From the NCBI GenBank assembly GCA_031286245.1, contig JAITUO010000166.1, positions 1 to 8,344 of the forward strand: a stretch of 8,344 nt of DNA, written 5' to 3'. Below the pieces are notes generated by a model. The model was not told the origin of the DNA and searched no databases. It saw nothing but the letters and a program-made list of their open reading frames with translations. This DNA is from Coriobacteriales bacterium (GTDB lineage Bacteria > Actinomycetota > Coriobacteriia > Coriobacteriales > UBA8131). How positions within the stretch are numbered: position 1 is the first letter of the stretch; every line of letters starts with the position of its first letter. Shown here piece after piece: positions 1 to 6,834 of this stretch. The translations under genes and the position numbers were made by a program.

Positions 1-140
1 CTGCCGCCCCGTTGAGCCATACCGATGGTCTCAGCAGTACGCACGGACTTATCCTCATAAATAGCCGCTTGAGCAATCAGGCGCGAAGCTAAAATCGAAC
101 CTTGCCCACCAACACCGGCAATGACTATGTCTCGCTTCAT
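1..140 (-). CDS. iorB: Indolepyruvate ferredoxin oxidoreductase beta subunit, N-terminal fragment
   Basis: Only the first 46 codons are present; the gene runs off the left edge of the window. The fragment opens with MKRDIVIAGVGGQG, the glycine-rich start (GVGGQG, residues 9-14) typical of the gamma-type domain of 2-ketoacid:ferredoxin oxidoreductases, and reaches the conserved GMAQRGG motif at residues 40-46, which is characteristic of IorB and its relatives. Its ATG overlaps the TGA stop of iorA by four bases (ATGA), and a GGAG at 148-151 lies 7 nt upstream inside iorA, so the two subunits are translationally coupled, as expected for the two halves of one enzyme. Known family role: IorAB oxidatively decarboxylates indolepyruvate and other aryl pyruvates, with CoA, to aryl-acetyl-CoA and reduced ferredoxin in the cytoplasm. 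The identity rests on the motifs plus the adjacent iorA; the fragment alone could be another gamma-type subunit. Confidence 0.87.
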   Translation of the reverse strand, partial: MKRDIVIAGVGGQGSILASRLIAQAAIYEDKSVRTAETIGMAQRGG

Positions 141-2005
141 GGCTGTTCTCCGATCGCATCTTTCGGACAGACCTGGGCGCATAAACCACAGCCATTGCAT
201 GTATTGCTGTCGATACGTACCTTAGGCTTTTCAGCCAGTAAAGCTGGGCAACCGAGCAGAAACACGCAGCGCTTACAATTGTTGCAGGCGGCAGGATCAA
301 TATGTAAGGCGGGTGCCTTGTCCATGATATTTATACAAGGTGAGGAGAAGACCACAGCGCTGGTTCCCTGGAAATCCACAGCTTGCTTGATTGCTTCGAT
401 GGCCACTTTTTGATCAAGCGGGTCAGCTTCGATGACACAAGCTACTCCACAGGCCTTCAGTATTGTGGCGATGCCCAAGGCGTTGTCAGCAGCAGTGTTT
501 TTGGCTTTTGAACCAGAGACCTGCTCTGCAGCCATCCGCTCACCAGTGCCAGCATGTGGTTGGCCTCCGGTCATTGCAGTGAGCGAATTGTTTAATACCA
601 CCAAGGTGACATTAGCTTGATTGTAAACTGCATTGACCACTCCGGTGATACCACTGGCGAAAAAGGTAGAGTCACCCAGGAAGCCTATATGTACAGCATC
701 CGGTTCAGCCCAGGCCATGCCTTGAGGAACCGTGAAACCACTGCCCATGCAGACACAGGTCTCCACCATCTTAAGAGGTACTGCACTGCCCAAGGTATAA
801 CAGCCAATATCACCAGAGAAATTAGCTTTACGACCTTTCAAAGCCTGTTTGACAGCATAGAAAGAAGCCCGATGCGGGCAGCCAGCACAGAGCATTGGCG
901 GGCGTGGAGGCAATGGTGGCGCACTATCCAGGATCGATGCAGTAACTGGTTTACCAGCTCCTTCGACCGATAAAAAGTCCAGGACATGTTTGGCGATTGT
1001 CGTCGTTGAGCTCTCACCCGCATGGCCAATAGTTTTAGTCTGGCGGCCGAATATTTTGGTTGGCAGCCGTTGGCGGCCAACCAGTTCCAACAAACGGCGT
1101 TCAATGACTGAATCCAGTTCTTCAAAGACCAATACTTCAGATAAACCGTTCAGGAATTTCAAAGCCAGGCTATCTGGAAAAGCCACAGGCATACCGACCT
1201 TCAACAGCCTGAGCTGACCGACATAACCCAGCTGGGCAATGGCGTCTTTTAGATAGGCCCAACTGAGTCCACCGGCGACAATGCCCAGATGGGCAGGGGT
1301 TGAGGAAGGCCCGGTTTGCTCCATATGATTAAAAGGGCTGGTAGAACTGAAGGCAGTCAGCTTGATCATCCGCTCGACGATTTCGGTATGACCGAGGTAG
1401 GCGCGTCCCGGCAGTACCACCCAGTTACGTTTTGAATCGAAACCTGCGACAGGGTGCGGCTGATAATCCAGACTGGCATCGAGGTCGACGGCACCATGAC
1501 TGACACGGGTGACGGGGCGGACGATGACCGGAGTCGAGAACTCTTCGGAGATCTCAAAGGCGGCAGACATCATCTCTAAAGCTTCTTCAGGAGTAGAGGG
1601 GTCGAGCAGCGGGACTTTGATGAATTCGGCGATTTGCCTGGTGTCCTGTTCAGTCTGAGATGAGAATGGGCCGGGATCGTCGGCGACCAGCAATACCAGA
1701 CCGCTGAGCCCGAGGTAAGGCAGGCTCATCATGGCATCCAGGGCGACGTTGAGTCCGACTTGCTTCATGGTGGCCAAAGCCCTGGCGCCGCTCATAGCAG
1801 CACCGGCGGCAATTTCCAAGGCAGCTTTTTCGTTGGTTGACCATTCAACGTGCAAGCCTTTGAGGTTTTGCTGACGAGCTAGATAGGCGATATGCTCTAA
1901 ACATTCTGTTGATGGCGTACCGGGATAACCGCTGACCAGATTCACTCCGGCACGCAGCGCTCCCAGAGCCAGGGCTTGGTTGCCCATCAATAGTTGGCGA
2001 GGCAT
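137..2005 (-). CDS. iorA: Indolepyruvate ferredoxin oxidoreductase alpha subunit
   Basis: 622 residues, a normal full length for IorA. The enzyme converts aryl pyruvates from tryptophan, phenylalanine or tyrosine transamination to aryl-acetyl-CoA and CO2 while reducing ferredoxin. Visible parts in order: a pyrimidine-binding domain with SGYPGTPST (25-33) and E59 in the STNEK motif; a middle domain; LCAGCPHR (372-379) and GDIGCYTLG (398-406), both IorA hallmarks; a thiamine diphosphate motif from GDS (444-446) to NN (472-473), followed by TAMTGGQ; and a C-terminal two-cluster ferredoxin domain with cysteines 574, 577, 580, 586 and 603, 606, 609, 613, enough for two [4Fe-4S] clusters. The ATG overlaps the TAA of the upstream isomerase gene by one base (TAATG), and no good Shine-Dalgarno is seen in front of it, so translation probably depends on reinitiation. 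The 3' end overlaps iorB (ATGA). This type of enzyme points to anaerobic amino acid fermentation. Substrate range cannot be read from sequence. Confidence 0.94.
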   Translation of the reverse strand: MPRQLLMGNQALALGALRAGVNLVSGYPGTPSTECLEHIAYLARQQNLKGLHVEWSTNEKAALEIAAGAAMSGARALATMKQVGLNVALDAMMSLPYLGLSGLVLLVADDPGPFSSQTEQDTRQIAEFIKVPLLDPSTPEEALEMMSAAFEISEEFSTPVIVRPVTRVSHGAVDLDASLDYQPHPVAGFDSKRNWVVLPGRAYLGHTEIVERMIKLTAFSSTSPFNHMEQTGPSSTPAHLGIVAGGLSWAYLKDAIAQLGYVGQLRLLKVGMPVAFPDSLALKFLNGLSEVLVFEELDSVIERRLLELVGRQRLPTKIFGRQTKTIGHAGESSTTTIAKHVLDFLSVEGAGKPVTASILDSAPPLPPRPPMLCAGCPHRASFYAVKQALKGRKANFSGDIGCYTLGSAVPLKMVETCVCMGSGFTVPQGMAWAEPDAVHIGFLGDSTFFASGITGVVNAVYNQANVTLVVLNNSLTAMTGGQPHAGTGERMAAEQVSGSKAKNTAADNALGIATILKACGVACVIEADPLDQKVAIEAIKQAVDFQGTSAVVFSSPCINIMDKAPALHIDPAACNNCKRCVFLLGCPALLAEKPKVRIDSNTCNGCGLCAQVCPKDAIGEQP

Positions 2006-3519
2006 TATCGCTTGGTTGTCCAGGTTGGCAGGCTGTTGACTGGGGCAAAACCAGTACCAGCCATTGAATTACCCAGGCTTCCTGTCGTGCCATCATCTCC
2101 ATTCACGGACAACAGCTCGATTTGGAAGATCAGCGTAGCATTACCAGGTATGCTGCCCTGGCCACTCTCTCCATACGCTAGATAGGGTGGGATCTTTAGA
2201 ACTCGTACTCCACCGACTCGCATACCGACCAAGCCTTGATGCCAACCGTCGATGACATTGCTTACACCGATAGTGAATTCAAAGTAACCCGTAGGGCTGT
2301 TTTCGGAGGTATCAAACATCGTGCCATCTTCTAAAAAGCCCATATATGTCACTCTGACCGTATCGCCTTCTTTAGCCTCTGGGCCGGTTCCAACTACATC
2401 ATCAGTGATCTCTAACTCACCTAATTCAGCCTGTTGTTCTTCTTTGGACTTAGCCAGTGACATGTCGACGTCATACGGCAGGCCTTCTGGCATCGGATTG
2501 ATTACGATTTTCTCCGAATCTAAAAGACTCAGATAGTAGTTATTTGGCCGAGACGATGAAATGTAGTCAGGTAATGCAAATAGTACCTCGTCACGCAGGT
2601 CTTGCGGCATTGCGTCTGGGTCAAAGGTGCCTTCTTCAATCTGGTACTCGTCTGTGCAAAGGATGATATAGATATATTCCTCAGTCTCTACCAAGCCGGA
2701 ATACTCCCCAACAGCCAGGTCAGTCAATGCTGCCGTATACTCTGTTGGCAGTTGCGTCAAAGCCTCCCAACCCATATCGCCTCCTGATTTGAGTTCAGCT
2801 GATGGGCTGGAGTACAGGTCAGAAATTTCTGCGAAATCCCCACCTGCTTCGAGCTGACCAAAGGCTAGCACTGCCTGTTCGCGAGCTTTTTCGAGAGGGT
2901 TATTAGTCTCAATTGCCACAGCTACAGTACTTGAACGTTTGCCAACCACATAAGGCGCATAGGTTTCTAAAAACTCGTTTGTCTCCTCAAGAGTCGCCTC
3001 TGCATTAGGGAACTTAGCATTGAAAAATGGTGTAACGACATTTTGTGCCTCTAGTAAGAGCCGATAAGCTGCTTCATCAGCAAAACCCATGGTGTGCAGG
3101 TAGTCAGACCATTTTGTACCCACTCCGATTGCTGTTTTCTGCTCAGTGATCTGTGCTTCGATTGCTGCCAGGTCTGGCAGCACCCCTATAGCTTCAGCGT
3201 CCTTAAGTACAAGGATAGGGATGGCGAACTGGTTCTTGATGACATACTCACGCAAACTCTCCGGAGTGAAGTCGCTGTTATTGAGCTGTGTGGCCCATTC
3301 GACATCAGAGAGAGTCTCGCCATTGTAGTCTTTACGCATGGCCTCAATCATAAAAGTGACATCAGCCTCACGGATTTCAACTCCATCCGCTGTTGCTGCG
3401 ATAGTAGTCAGGTCGATAGGTTCCTCAGGTTCACTTCGGTTGAAATAGTAGATCCCAAAACCGGTTGCTGCTGCAACCAGAACGAAGACCAAGATATAGA
3501 TCCATGTCTTTTTCTGCAT
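2005..3519 (-). CDS. Membrane-anchored peptidyl-prolyl isomerase with parvulin-like and FKBP domains
   Basis: 504 residues. A short basic start (MQKK) precedes one hydrophobic segment (about 6-26), with no lipobox cysteine and no clear cleavage site, so the protein is probably tethered with the rest outside the membrane. Residues about 40-190 resemble the helical N-terminal part of SurA/PrsA foldases. Residues about 193-290 resemble a parvulin domain (GGDFAEIS, SGGDMGW, GEYSGLV), but the usual histidines in its first and last strands are missing. Residues about 369-473 form a full FKBP domain with pocket residues Y392, F402, D403, F415, V422, I423, W426, Y449, I457 and F465 in place. A polar tail of about 30 residues follows. 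Inferred role: folding of secreted or wall proteins, with catalysis by the FKBP part. AAAAGGAAAGG ends 6 nt before the ATG, supporting this start. The stop overlaps iorA by one base, so it appears to lead the iorAB operon. A trigger factor is unlikely, given the membrane anchor and the domain order. Confidence 0.88.
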   Translation of the reverse strand: MQKKTWIYILVFVLVAAATGFGIYYFNRSEPEEPIDLTTIAATADGVEIREADVTFMIEAMRKDYNGETLSDVEWATQLNNSDFTPESLREYVIKNQFAIPILVLKDAEAIGVLPDLAAIEAQITEQKTAIGVGTKWSDYLHTMGFADEAAYRLLLEAQNVVTPFFNAKFPNAEATLEETNEFLETYAPYVVGKRSSTVAVAIETNNPLEKAREQAVLAFGQLEAGGDFAEISDLYSSPSAELKSGGDMGWEALTQLPTEYTAALTDLAVGEYSGLVETEEYIYIILCTDEYQIEEGTFDPDAMPQDLRDEVLFALPDYISSSRPNNYYLSLLDSEKIVINPMPEGLPYDVDMSLAKSKEEQQAELGELEITDDVVGTGPEAKEGDTVRVTYMGFLEDGTMFDTSENSPTGYFEFTIGVSNVIDGWHQGLVGMRVGGVRVLKIPPYLAYGESGQGSIPGNATLIFQIELLSVNGDDGTTGSLGNSMAGTGFAPVNSLPTWTTKR

Positions 3520-3525
3520 TTGATA

Positions 3526-3536
3526 CCTTTCCTTTT
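3526..3536 (-). promoter_or_regulatory. Ribosome binding site of the isomerase gene
   Basis: On the minus strand AAAAGGAAAGG ends 6 nt before the ATG at 3519. This fixes the isomerase start and shows that the gene is initiated independently of the upstream nucleotidase gene, in contrast to iorA, which relies on overlap with the isomerase stop. Confidence 0.8.
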
Positions 3537-3609
3537 ACCGCAGGCAACTTTGGGCCCTGGCCAGCCAGGATTAATCGTGTGGCTAGTCTTTTAGTTTTTC
3601 ACGTGCAGA

Positions 3610-3650
3610 GTTGATAGAAAAAGCACGAATAAACATTCTCTCATATCAAC
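3610..3650. repeat. Nested inverted repeat between the nucleotidase and isomerase genes
   Basis: GTTGATA at 3610-3616 is matched by its complement TATCAAC at 3644-3650. Inside lies a second small inverted repeat, GAAT (3627-3630) and ATTC (3635-3638), around a 4-base loop. It sits 47 bases past the nucleotidase stop and 91 bases before the isomerase start. It is not a classical terminator: the stems are AT-rich and no U-run directly follows the outer stem on the minus strand, although a short T-run lies within the loop. It could be an operator, an mRNA processing site or chance. The rest of the 177-bp gap shows no terminator or promoter I can defend. Confidence 0.4.
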
Positions 3651-3696
3651 GACTTTCGGGTAAGCTAAGAAGGTTTGTGCTACGAACAGCGACCCT

Positions 3697-5691
3697 TCAT
3701 GCAGCATGCTTTTTCACGTGCCGTCGCCTATTCTCCCATCCTAGACAGGTTGCGCCCAGCATCGATAAAACGACCACAGCTGCCAGGCCTGCACCTTCTG
3801 AAGTATTACCAGTAGCCGGAGTGTTATTGCCAGTGTTGCCTGATCCCGAACCGTCTGTGTCAACTGACACCAATGCAGACCTGGCTGCTTGTAAAGCGGC
3901 AAGAGCAGAATCGACTTGCTGTTGATTGGCCGCATCGTCATCTGCAATTAGCTTGGCTGCATCCAATGCTGCGACCAGGCCAGCCCAACTGGTAGCAGTG
4001 TAGTCAGCCTGGCGTAACGTGTTGGCTGACGCAATTGCAGATAAGAGCCCGGTCTTATCCACATTATCAACCAGACTGCCGATGGTAATCCGGCCTTCAA
4101 CACTGGCATCGGCTGCAGTGATGGTTCCGTCTAGAGTGTCGGTGATGTAACGTTCGAAGGCCGAATCCAGCGAGTCAACTTCGGCGAGGGTGGGCAGGGA
4201 CTGGATTGCCGTGTAACCGTCGCCGCCGACAGCCATGAAGTCATTGGTGGCGAGGCGGAATATGGTTGACGTATCGTTGAGGTCGAGATTTATGCCGCCA
4301 ACTGAGATCGCTAACACTCGGCTGCCAGCTGGCTTGGACTCGTCATAGGTGACATTCATACCGGAGATCTGTGGAAAGCGCCCATCAACAGCAGGAGCAA
4401 ATTGCAAACCGTTTTCCATGATCTCCTTCAAGGCTTTGGGGGTTGCTTCTTTGATTACCAAGACATTACCAAAAGGCAATACGCTGTTCAGGTCGCCTCG
4501 GGTGATGTCGCCGACTTTGATATCTGCTCGCAGGCCGCCGCCGTTGGTGATGGCGATATCAGCACCACCGACCACTCGCATGGCGTCAGCAACCAGGTTA
4601 CCGAGTGGTTGTTCGGAATTACGTACTCCTCTGACAACTTCAAGGGTTGAGGAGTTATAAGAGCCACGAGCGCTGGAAAGCAGTAACTCGGATTGGGCGA
4701 CGACTTCGCTGTATTGATCAAGCACTGTAGTTTTGATAGATTCGGCCAGAGCCTGCACTGCGGCGTTTGGAATCACCGCAGCAGTGTCAGCCTTACTGAT
4801 GACTGTTGTTGAAACAGAGACAACTTCACCAGCATCCTTATCAAAGGTAATGGTTACCAAGCCGAGGTTGGACTGGTATTCTCCAGAACCGGCAATTGTC
4901 ACTCCGTTGTAGACCTCAGTCCCCAGACGGTGGTCATGCCCTTCGATAACAACCGTTGGTTTTTCTGCCAGCTGATCGATCAGTGCCAGGATTTCCGGAT
5001 GGCTGATGTGGGCCAGACAGACGATGATATCGGCGCCATCAGCATGAAGCTGAGCAATCGCAGCTTCGGCTGAGGTCTTGTAAGCCCTGAACTCCAGCGT
5101 GTTGACATTGGTTGGGCTGGTGACAGTCGGGGTCGTCTGAGTGGTCAAGCCAAAGAAGCCGAGTCTAACGCCATCAATTGTGATGACTGTGGTCTGCGGC
5201 AACATGTAATCAGCGGCAACCGTGTCATAGATGTTTGACGAGATAATCTTTAAGCCATCACCCGCAGCGATACCAGCCAACTCTGCCAGCCGATCACTGC
5301 CGAAGTTAAAATCATGGTTGCCTGGCGTCATCACGTCATAACCAGCTGCCACCATGAGAGCAATGGCATTTTCACCCCGATTGATATTGACAATCGGCAA
5401 ACCGTGTACAGCATCACCAATATCAACCAGGATTGCATTATCCGTCGCATCTTTGATGGCAGCAATCCTGTCAATGCCAATCATACCGGTGTTGTTGGAA
5501 TCTACCTCATAAAACCGGCCATGCACATCGTTGGTGTGCAGGATATTGATCTTGACCTCATCAAGCGCGACCGTGGGTAGCTGTATGCCCAGAAATACAC
5601 TGCATGCCAAAAGCAGACCAAGCAAGGTTTTCATGCCTCGTTGTAGAGTCGCCGATCTCTGTTGTTGGTTTTTTTGTGTGGATAAAACCAT
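3697..5691 (-). CDS. Cell-wall-anchored 5'-nucleotidase with FIVAR domain
   Basis: 664 residues from the chosen start. It belongs to the UshA/5'-nucleotidase family, which hydrolyses extracellular nucleotides to nucleoside and phosphate. Parts in order: a signal peptide with a long polar N-region and hydrophobic core (about 22-43); a metallophosphatase domain with HTNDVHG (52-58), GDAVHG (92-97), GNHDF (124-128, including the catalytic His-Asp pair), CLAHISH (225-231) and GHDH (251-254), all metal ligands present; a C-terminal substrate domain with NGGGLR (383-388), LPFGN (405-409) and NDFMAVGGDGY (483-493); a FIVAR module (about 545-608); a Gly/Ser/Asn linker; and TPATG (624-628), a hydrophobic stretch and a basic RRRHVKKH tail, which together make a variant sortase signal. 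An ATG two codons upstream (5697) lies only 1 nt from the GGAGG and is disfavoured; the ATG at 5691 is 7 nt from it. The larger size than classical UshA (about 550) is explained by FIVAR plus anchor. The exact substrate is unknown; 2',3'-cyclic nucleotides or UDP-sugars are possible. Confidence 0.91.
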   Translation of the reverse strand: MVLSTQKNQQQRSATLQRGMKTLLGLLLACSVFLGIQLPTVALDEVKINILHTNDVHGRFYEVDSNNTGMIGIDRIAAIKDATDNAILVDIGDAVHGLPIVNINRGENAIALMVAAGYDVMTPGNHDFNFGSDRLAELAGIAAGDGLKIISSNIYDTVAADYMLPQTTVITIDGVRLGFFGLTTQTTPTVTSPTNVNTLEFRAYKTSAEAAIAQLHADGADIIVCLAHISHPEILALIDQLAEKPTVVIEGHDHRLGTEVYNGVTIAGSGEYQSNLGLVTITFDKDAGEVVSVSTTVISKADTAAVIPNAAVQALAESIKTTVLDQYSEVVAQSELLLSSARGSYNSSTLEVVRGVRNSEQPLGNLVADAMRVVGGADIAITNGGGLRADIKVGDITRGDLNSVLPFGNVLVIKEATPKALKEIMENGLQFAPAVDGRFPQISGMNVTYDESKPAGSRVLAISVGGINLDLNDTSTIFRLATNDFMAVGGDGYTAIQSLPTLAEVDSLDSAFERYITDTLDGTITAADASVEGRITIGSLVDNVDKTGLLSAIASANTLRQADYTATSWAGLVAALDAAKLIADDDAANQQQVDSALAALQAARSALVSVDTDGSGSGNTGNNTPATGNTSEGAGLAAVVVLSMLGATCLGWENRRRHVKKHAA

Positions 5692-5697
5692 GTCCAT

Positions 5698-5704
5698 TCC
5701 TCCC
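5698..5704 (-). promoter_or_regulatory. Strong ribosome binding site that decides the nucleotidase start
   Basis: On the minus strand the leader reads GGGAGGAATGGACATG. The GGAGG core (5699-5703) is 1 nt from the first ATG (5697) and 7 nt from the second in-frame ATG (5691). Normal spacing favours 5691, shortening the protein by two residues, with no effect on the signal peptide. Confidence 0.8.
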
Positions 5705-5745
5705 GTCTGGTTTGTTTACTTGTCGACCAGGCACCTGCCAGATAA

Positions 5746-5877
5746 CCTCAGATCCCCAAGCGCCTGGACAGCCAATCAAGTCTACCCCGCTATTGCCTCA
5801 GATCCCCAAGCGCCTGGACAGCCAATCAAGTCTACCCCGCTATTGCCTCAGATCCCCAAGCGCCTGGACAGCCAATC
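5746..5877. repeat. 50-bp tandem repeat array, 2.6 copies, derived from the hydrolase 3' end
   Basis: Two perfect 50-bp copies (5746-5795, 5796-5845) are followed by a partial copy of 32 bp (5846-5877). The partial copy is the functional 3' end of the hydrolase gene. Read on the minus strand it starts exactly at the GAT codon of D309 and holds the last nine codons (DWLSRRLGI), the TGA stop and two more bases. Each further copy repeats this codon block plus an 18-bp spacer (CAATAGCGGGGTAGACTT). The copies are identical at every base, which suggests recent duplication. The array fills most of the gap between the hydrolase stop and the nucleotidase ribosome binding site. As 50 is not a multiple of three, the copies are in different frames, and nothing indicates that the extra ones are translated. 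Confidence 0.97.
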
Positions 5878-6801
5878 GACCATGTCATTCATCAGCTTGC
5901 GTTTTTGAGGTTCGTTGAACAACTCATGACGTAATCCACTATAAACACGAGCATCAGCAGTTTCAACACCAGCTGTCTTATATGCCCGGGTCACAGCCAG
6001 AGGAGCTTTACCTTTGCTGCTCAGAGGGTCATCGAAGCCAGAGATTGCCAAGATACAAAGATCCTTCGGCGTCTTTGCCAGCGTCGGCCGGGCAATCATT
6101 TCACGCATCATAGTCGTCAGGGCAGCATAAGCACCATTAGTGAAGCGAAAACCACAGAGCGGATCAGCAATATAGGCATCAACTATCTCATCATCAATGC
6201 TCAGCCAGTCGAAGTCTGTGCGCGGTTTCATTATCTTTCTTGAGTAACTGCCGAGCCCCATGTCATGCAGACGCTTTGAAAAGGCCATCTCTCCTTGCCG
6301 GATTGCAGTATGTTTGGCATACCAGGCGCTGGCGGCTGCCCCAAATTGGGTTGGTTGGGTGGTGCCGGACAAAACCGCAGCACTCAGCCCATTACCAAAC
6401 TGCGCCAGGTAGACCCTTAAGATAAAACTGCCCATCGAATGGCCGAACATGATATATGGCACACTCTGCAGGTAGCGTGGCTGGATTGCCTCCCGCAGGT
6501 TATGAACATCAGCGACTAAGATACTCATGCCATCTTTTGCAGGAAAATGACCGAGTTCTTCAGGACCAGTAACTGATAGTCCGTGTCCGATATGGTCGTG
6601 GCCACAGACGACAAAGCCCTTCTCCACAAGAAATTTGGCGACATGGGTATAACGGCCACTGTACTCGGCAGCTCCATGGATTATCTGGATAATAGCGCGC
6701 GGCAACTGTTTACCAGTCGCGACCTTGTCCGGTTCTTTTAGCCAGCCTTGGATTGTGTTGTGACCATTTTGTGAAGGATATGTCAGATTGGTTGTTTTCA
6801 T
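5848..6801 (-). CDS. Alpha/beta hydrolase, monoacylglycerol lipase / lysophospholipase type (Hydrolase_4, S33-like)
   Basis: 317 residues, a normal length for this family, without signal peptide or membrane segment, so cytoplasmic. The catalytic triad is readable: Ser122 in the nucleophile elbow GHSMGS (120-125), Asp257 or Asp258 in GFDDPLSSKG, and His292 in SGLRHELFNE. The oxyanion region HGAAEYSGRY (42-51) and the GHDHIGHGLS motif (67-76) are the usual signature of the monoglyceride lipase/PldB-like branch. The likely reaction is hydrolysis of monoacylglycerol or lysophospholipid esters; the exact substrate is inference. It diverges from glpK across 119 bp, which fits a role in releasing glycerol. 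No Shine-Dalgarno precedes the ATG, but a TATACT hexamer lies 8 nt upstream, so the message may be leaderless. Its last nine codons and stop are repeated downstream as a tandem array. A general esterase or peptidase of the same fold remains possible. Confidence 0.88.
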   Translation of the reverse strand: MKTTNLTYPSQNGHNTIQGWLKEPDKVATGKQLPRAIIQIIHGAAEYSGRYTHVAKFLVEKGFVVCGHDHIGHGLSVTGPEELGHFPAKDGMSILVADVHNLREAIQPRYLQSVPYIMFGHSMGSFILRVYLAQFGNGLSAAVLSGTTQPTQFGAAASAWYAKHTAIRQGEMAFSKRLHDMGLGSYSRKIMKPRTDFDWLSIDDEIVDAYIADPLCGFRFTNGAYAALTTMMREMIARPTLAKTPKDLCILAISGFDDPLSSKGKAPLAVTRAYKTAGVETADARVYSGLRHELFNEPQKRKLMNDMVDWLSRRLGI

Positions 6802-6809
6802 GGCTAGAA

Positions 6810-6815
6810 AGTATA
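6810..6815 (-). promoter_or_regulatory. Putative -10 element of the hydrolase promoter
   Basis: TATACT on the minus strand matches the sigma-70 -10 consensus at 5 of 6 bases and lies 8 nt before the hydrolase ATG. The predicted transcription start would fall at or within about two bases of the ATG, consistent with the absence of a ribosome binding site. No good -35 is seen: the best correctly spaced hexamers are CGTTTA and ACCGTT. This is a guess from a single hexamer in an AT-rich gap. Confidence 0.35.
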
Positions 6816-6834
6816 GCGTAAAGAGGTCGCTTAA

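Noticed and set aside
3556..3572. Hairpin-like CCTGG/CCAGG before the isomerase gene as a terminator
   Set aside because: The stem is only five base pairs and is not followed by a T-run in the direction of transcription.
3094..3594. 166-codon plus-strand open frame
   Set aside because: It lies almost wholly antisense to the isomerase gene, whose domains are clear. No ribosome binding site, and the cysteine-rich composition is typical of a shadow frame.
3595..3721. 12-bp direct repeat TTTTTCACGTGC at 3595-3606 and 3710-3721
   Set aside because: A few repeats of this length are expected by chance in a window of this size; one copy is coding sequence at the nucleotidase 3' end. The closeness is suggestive but not enough to call.
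5725..5745. Hairpin-like GGCA/TGCC in the nucleotidase leader
   Set aside because: The best pairings leave a loop of only two bases, so no stable stem is credible.
5780..5795. TAGACT in each repeat unit as a duplicated -10 promoter element
   Set aside because: It matches only 4 of 6 consensus bases, and the nearest -35-like hexamer (TTGGGG) is 19 bp away and poor.
5531..5918. Two plus-strand open frames with repeated peptide blocks over the tandem array
   Set aside because: The repetitive peptide is produced by the 50-bp DNA repeat, which happens to be open on the plus strand. The frames run antisense to the nucleotidase and hydrolase genes, with no recognisable domain or ribosome binding site.
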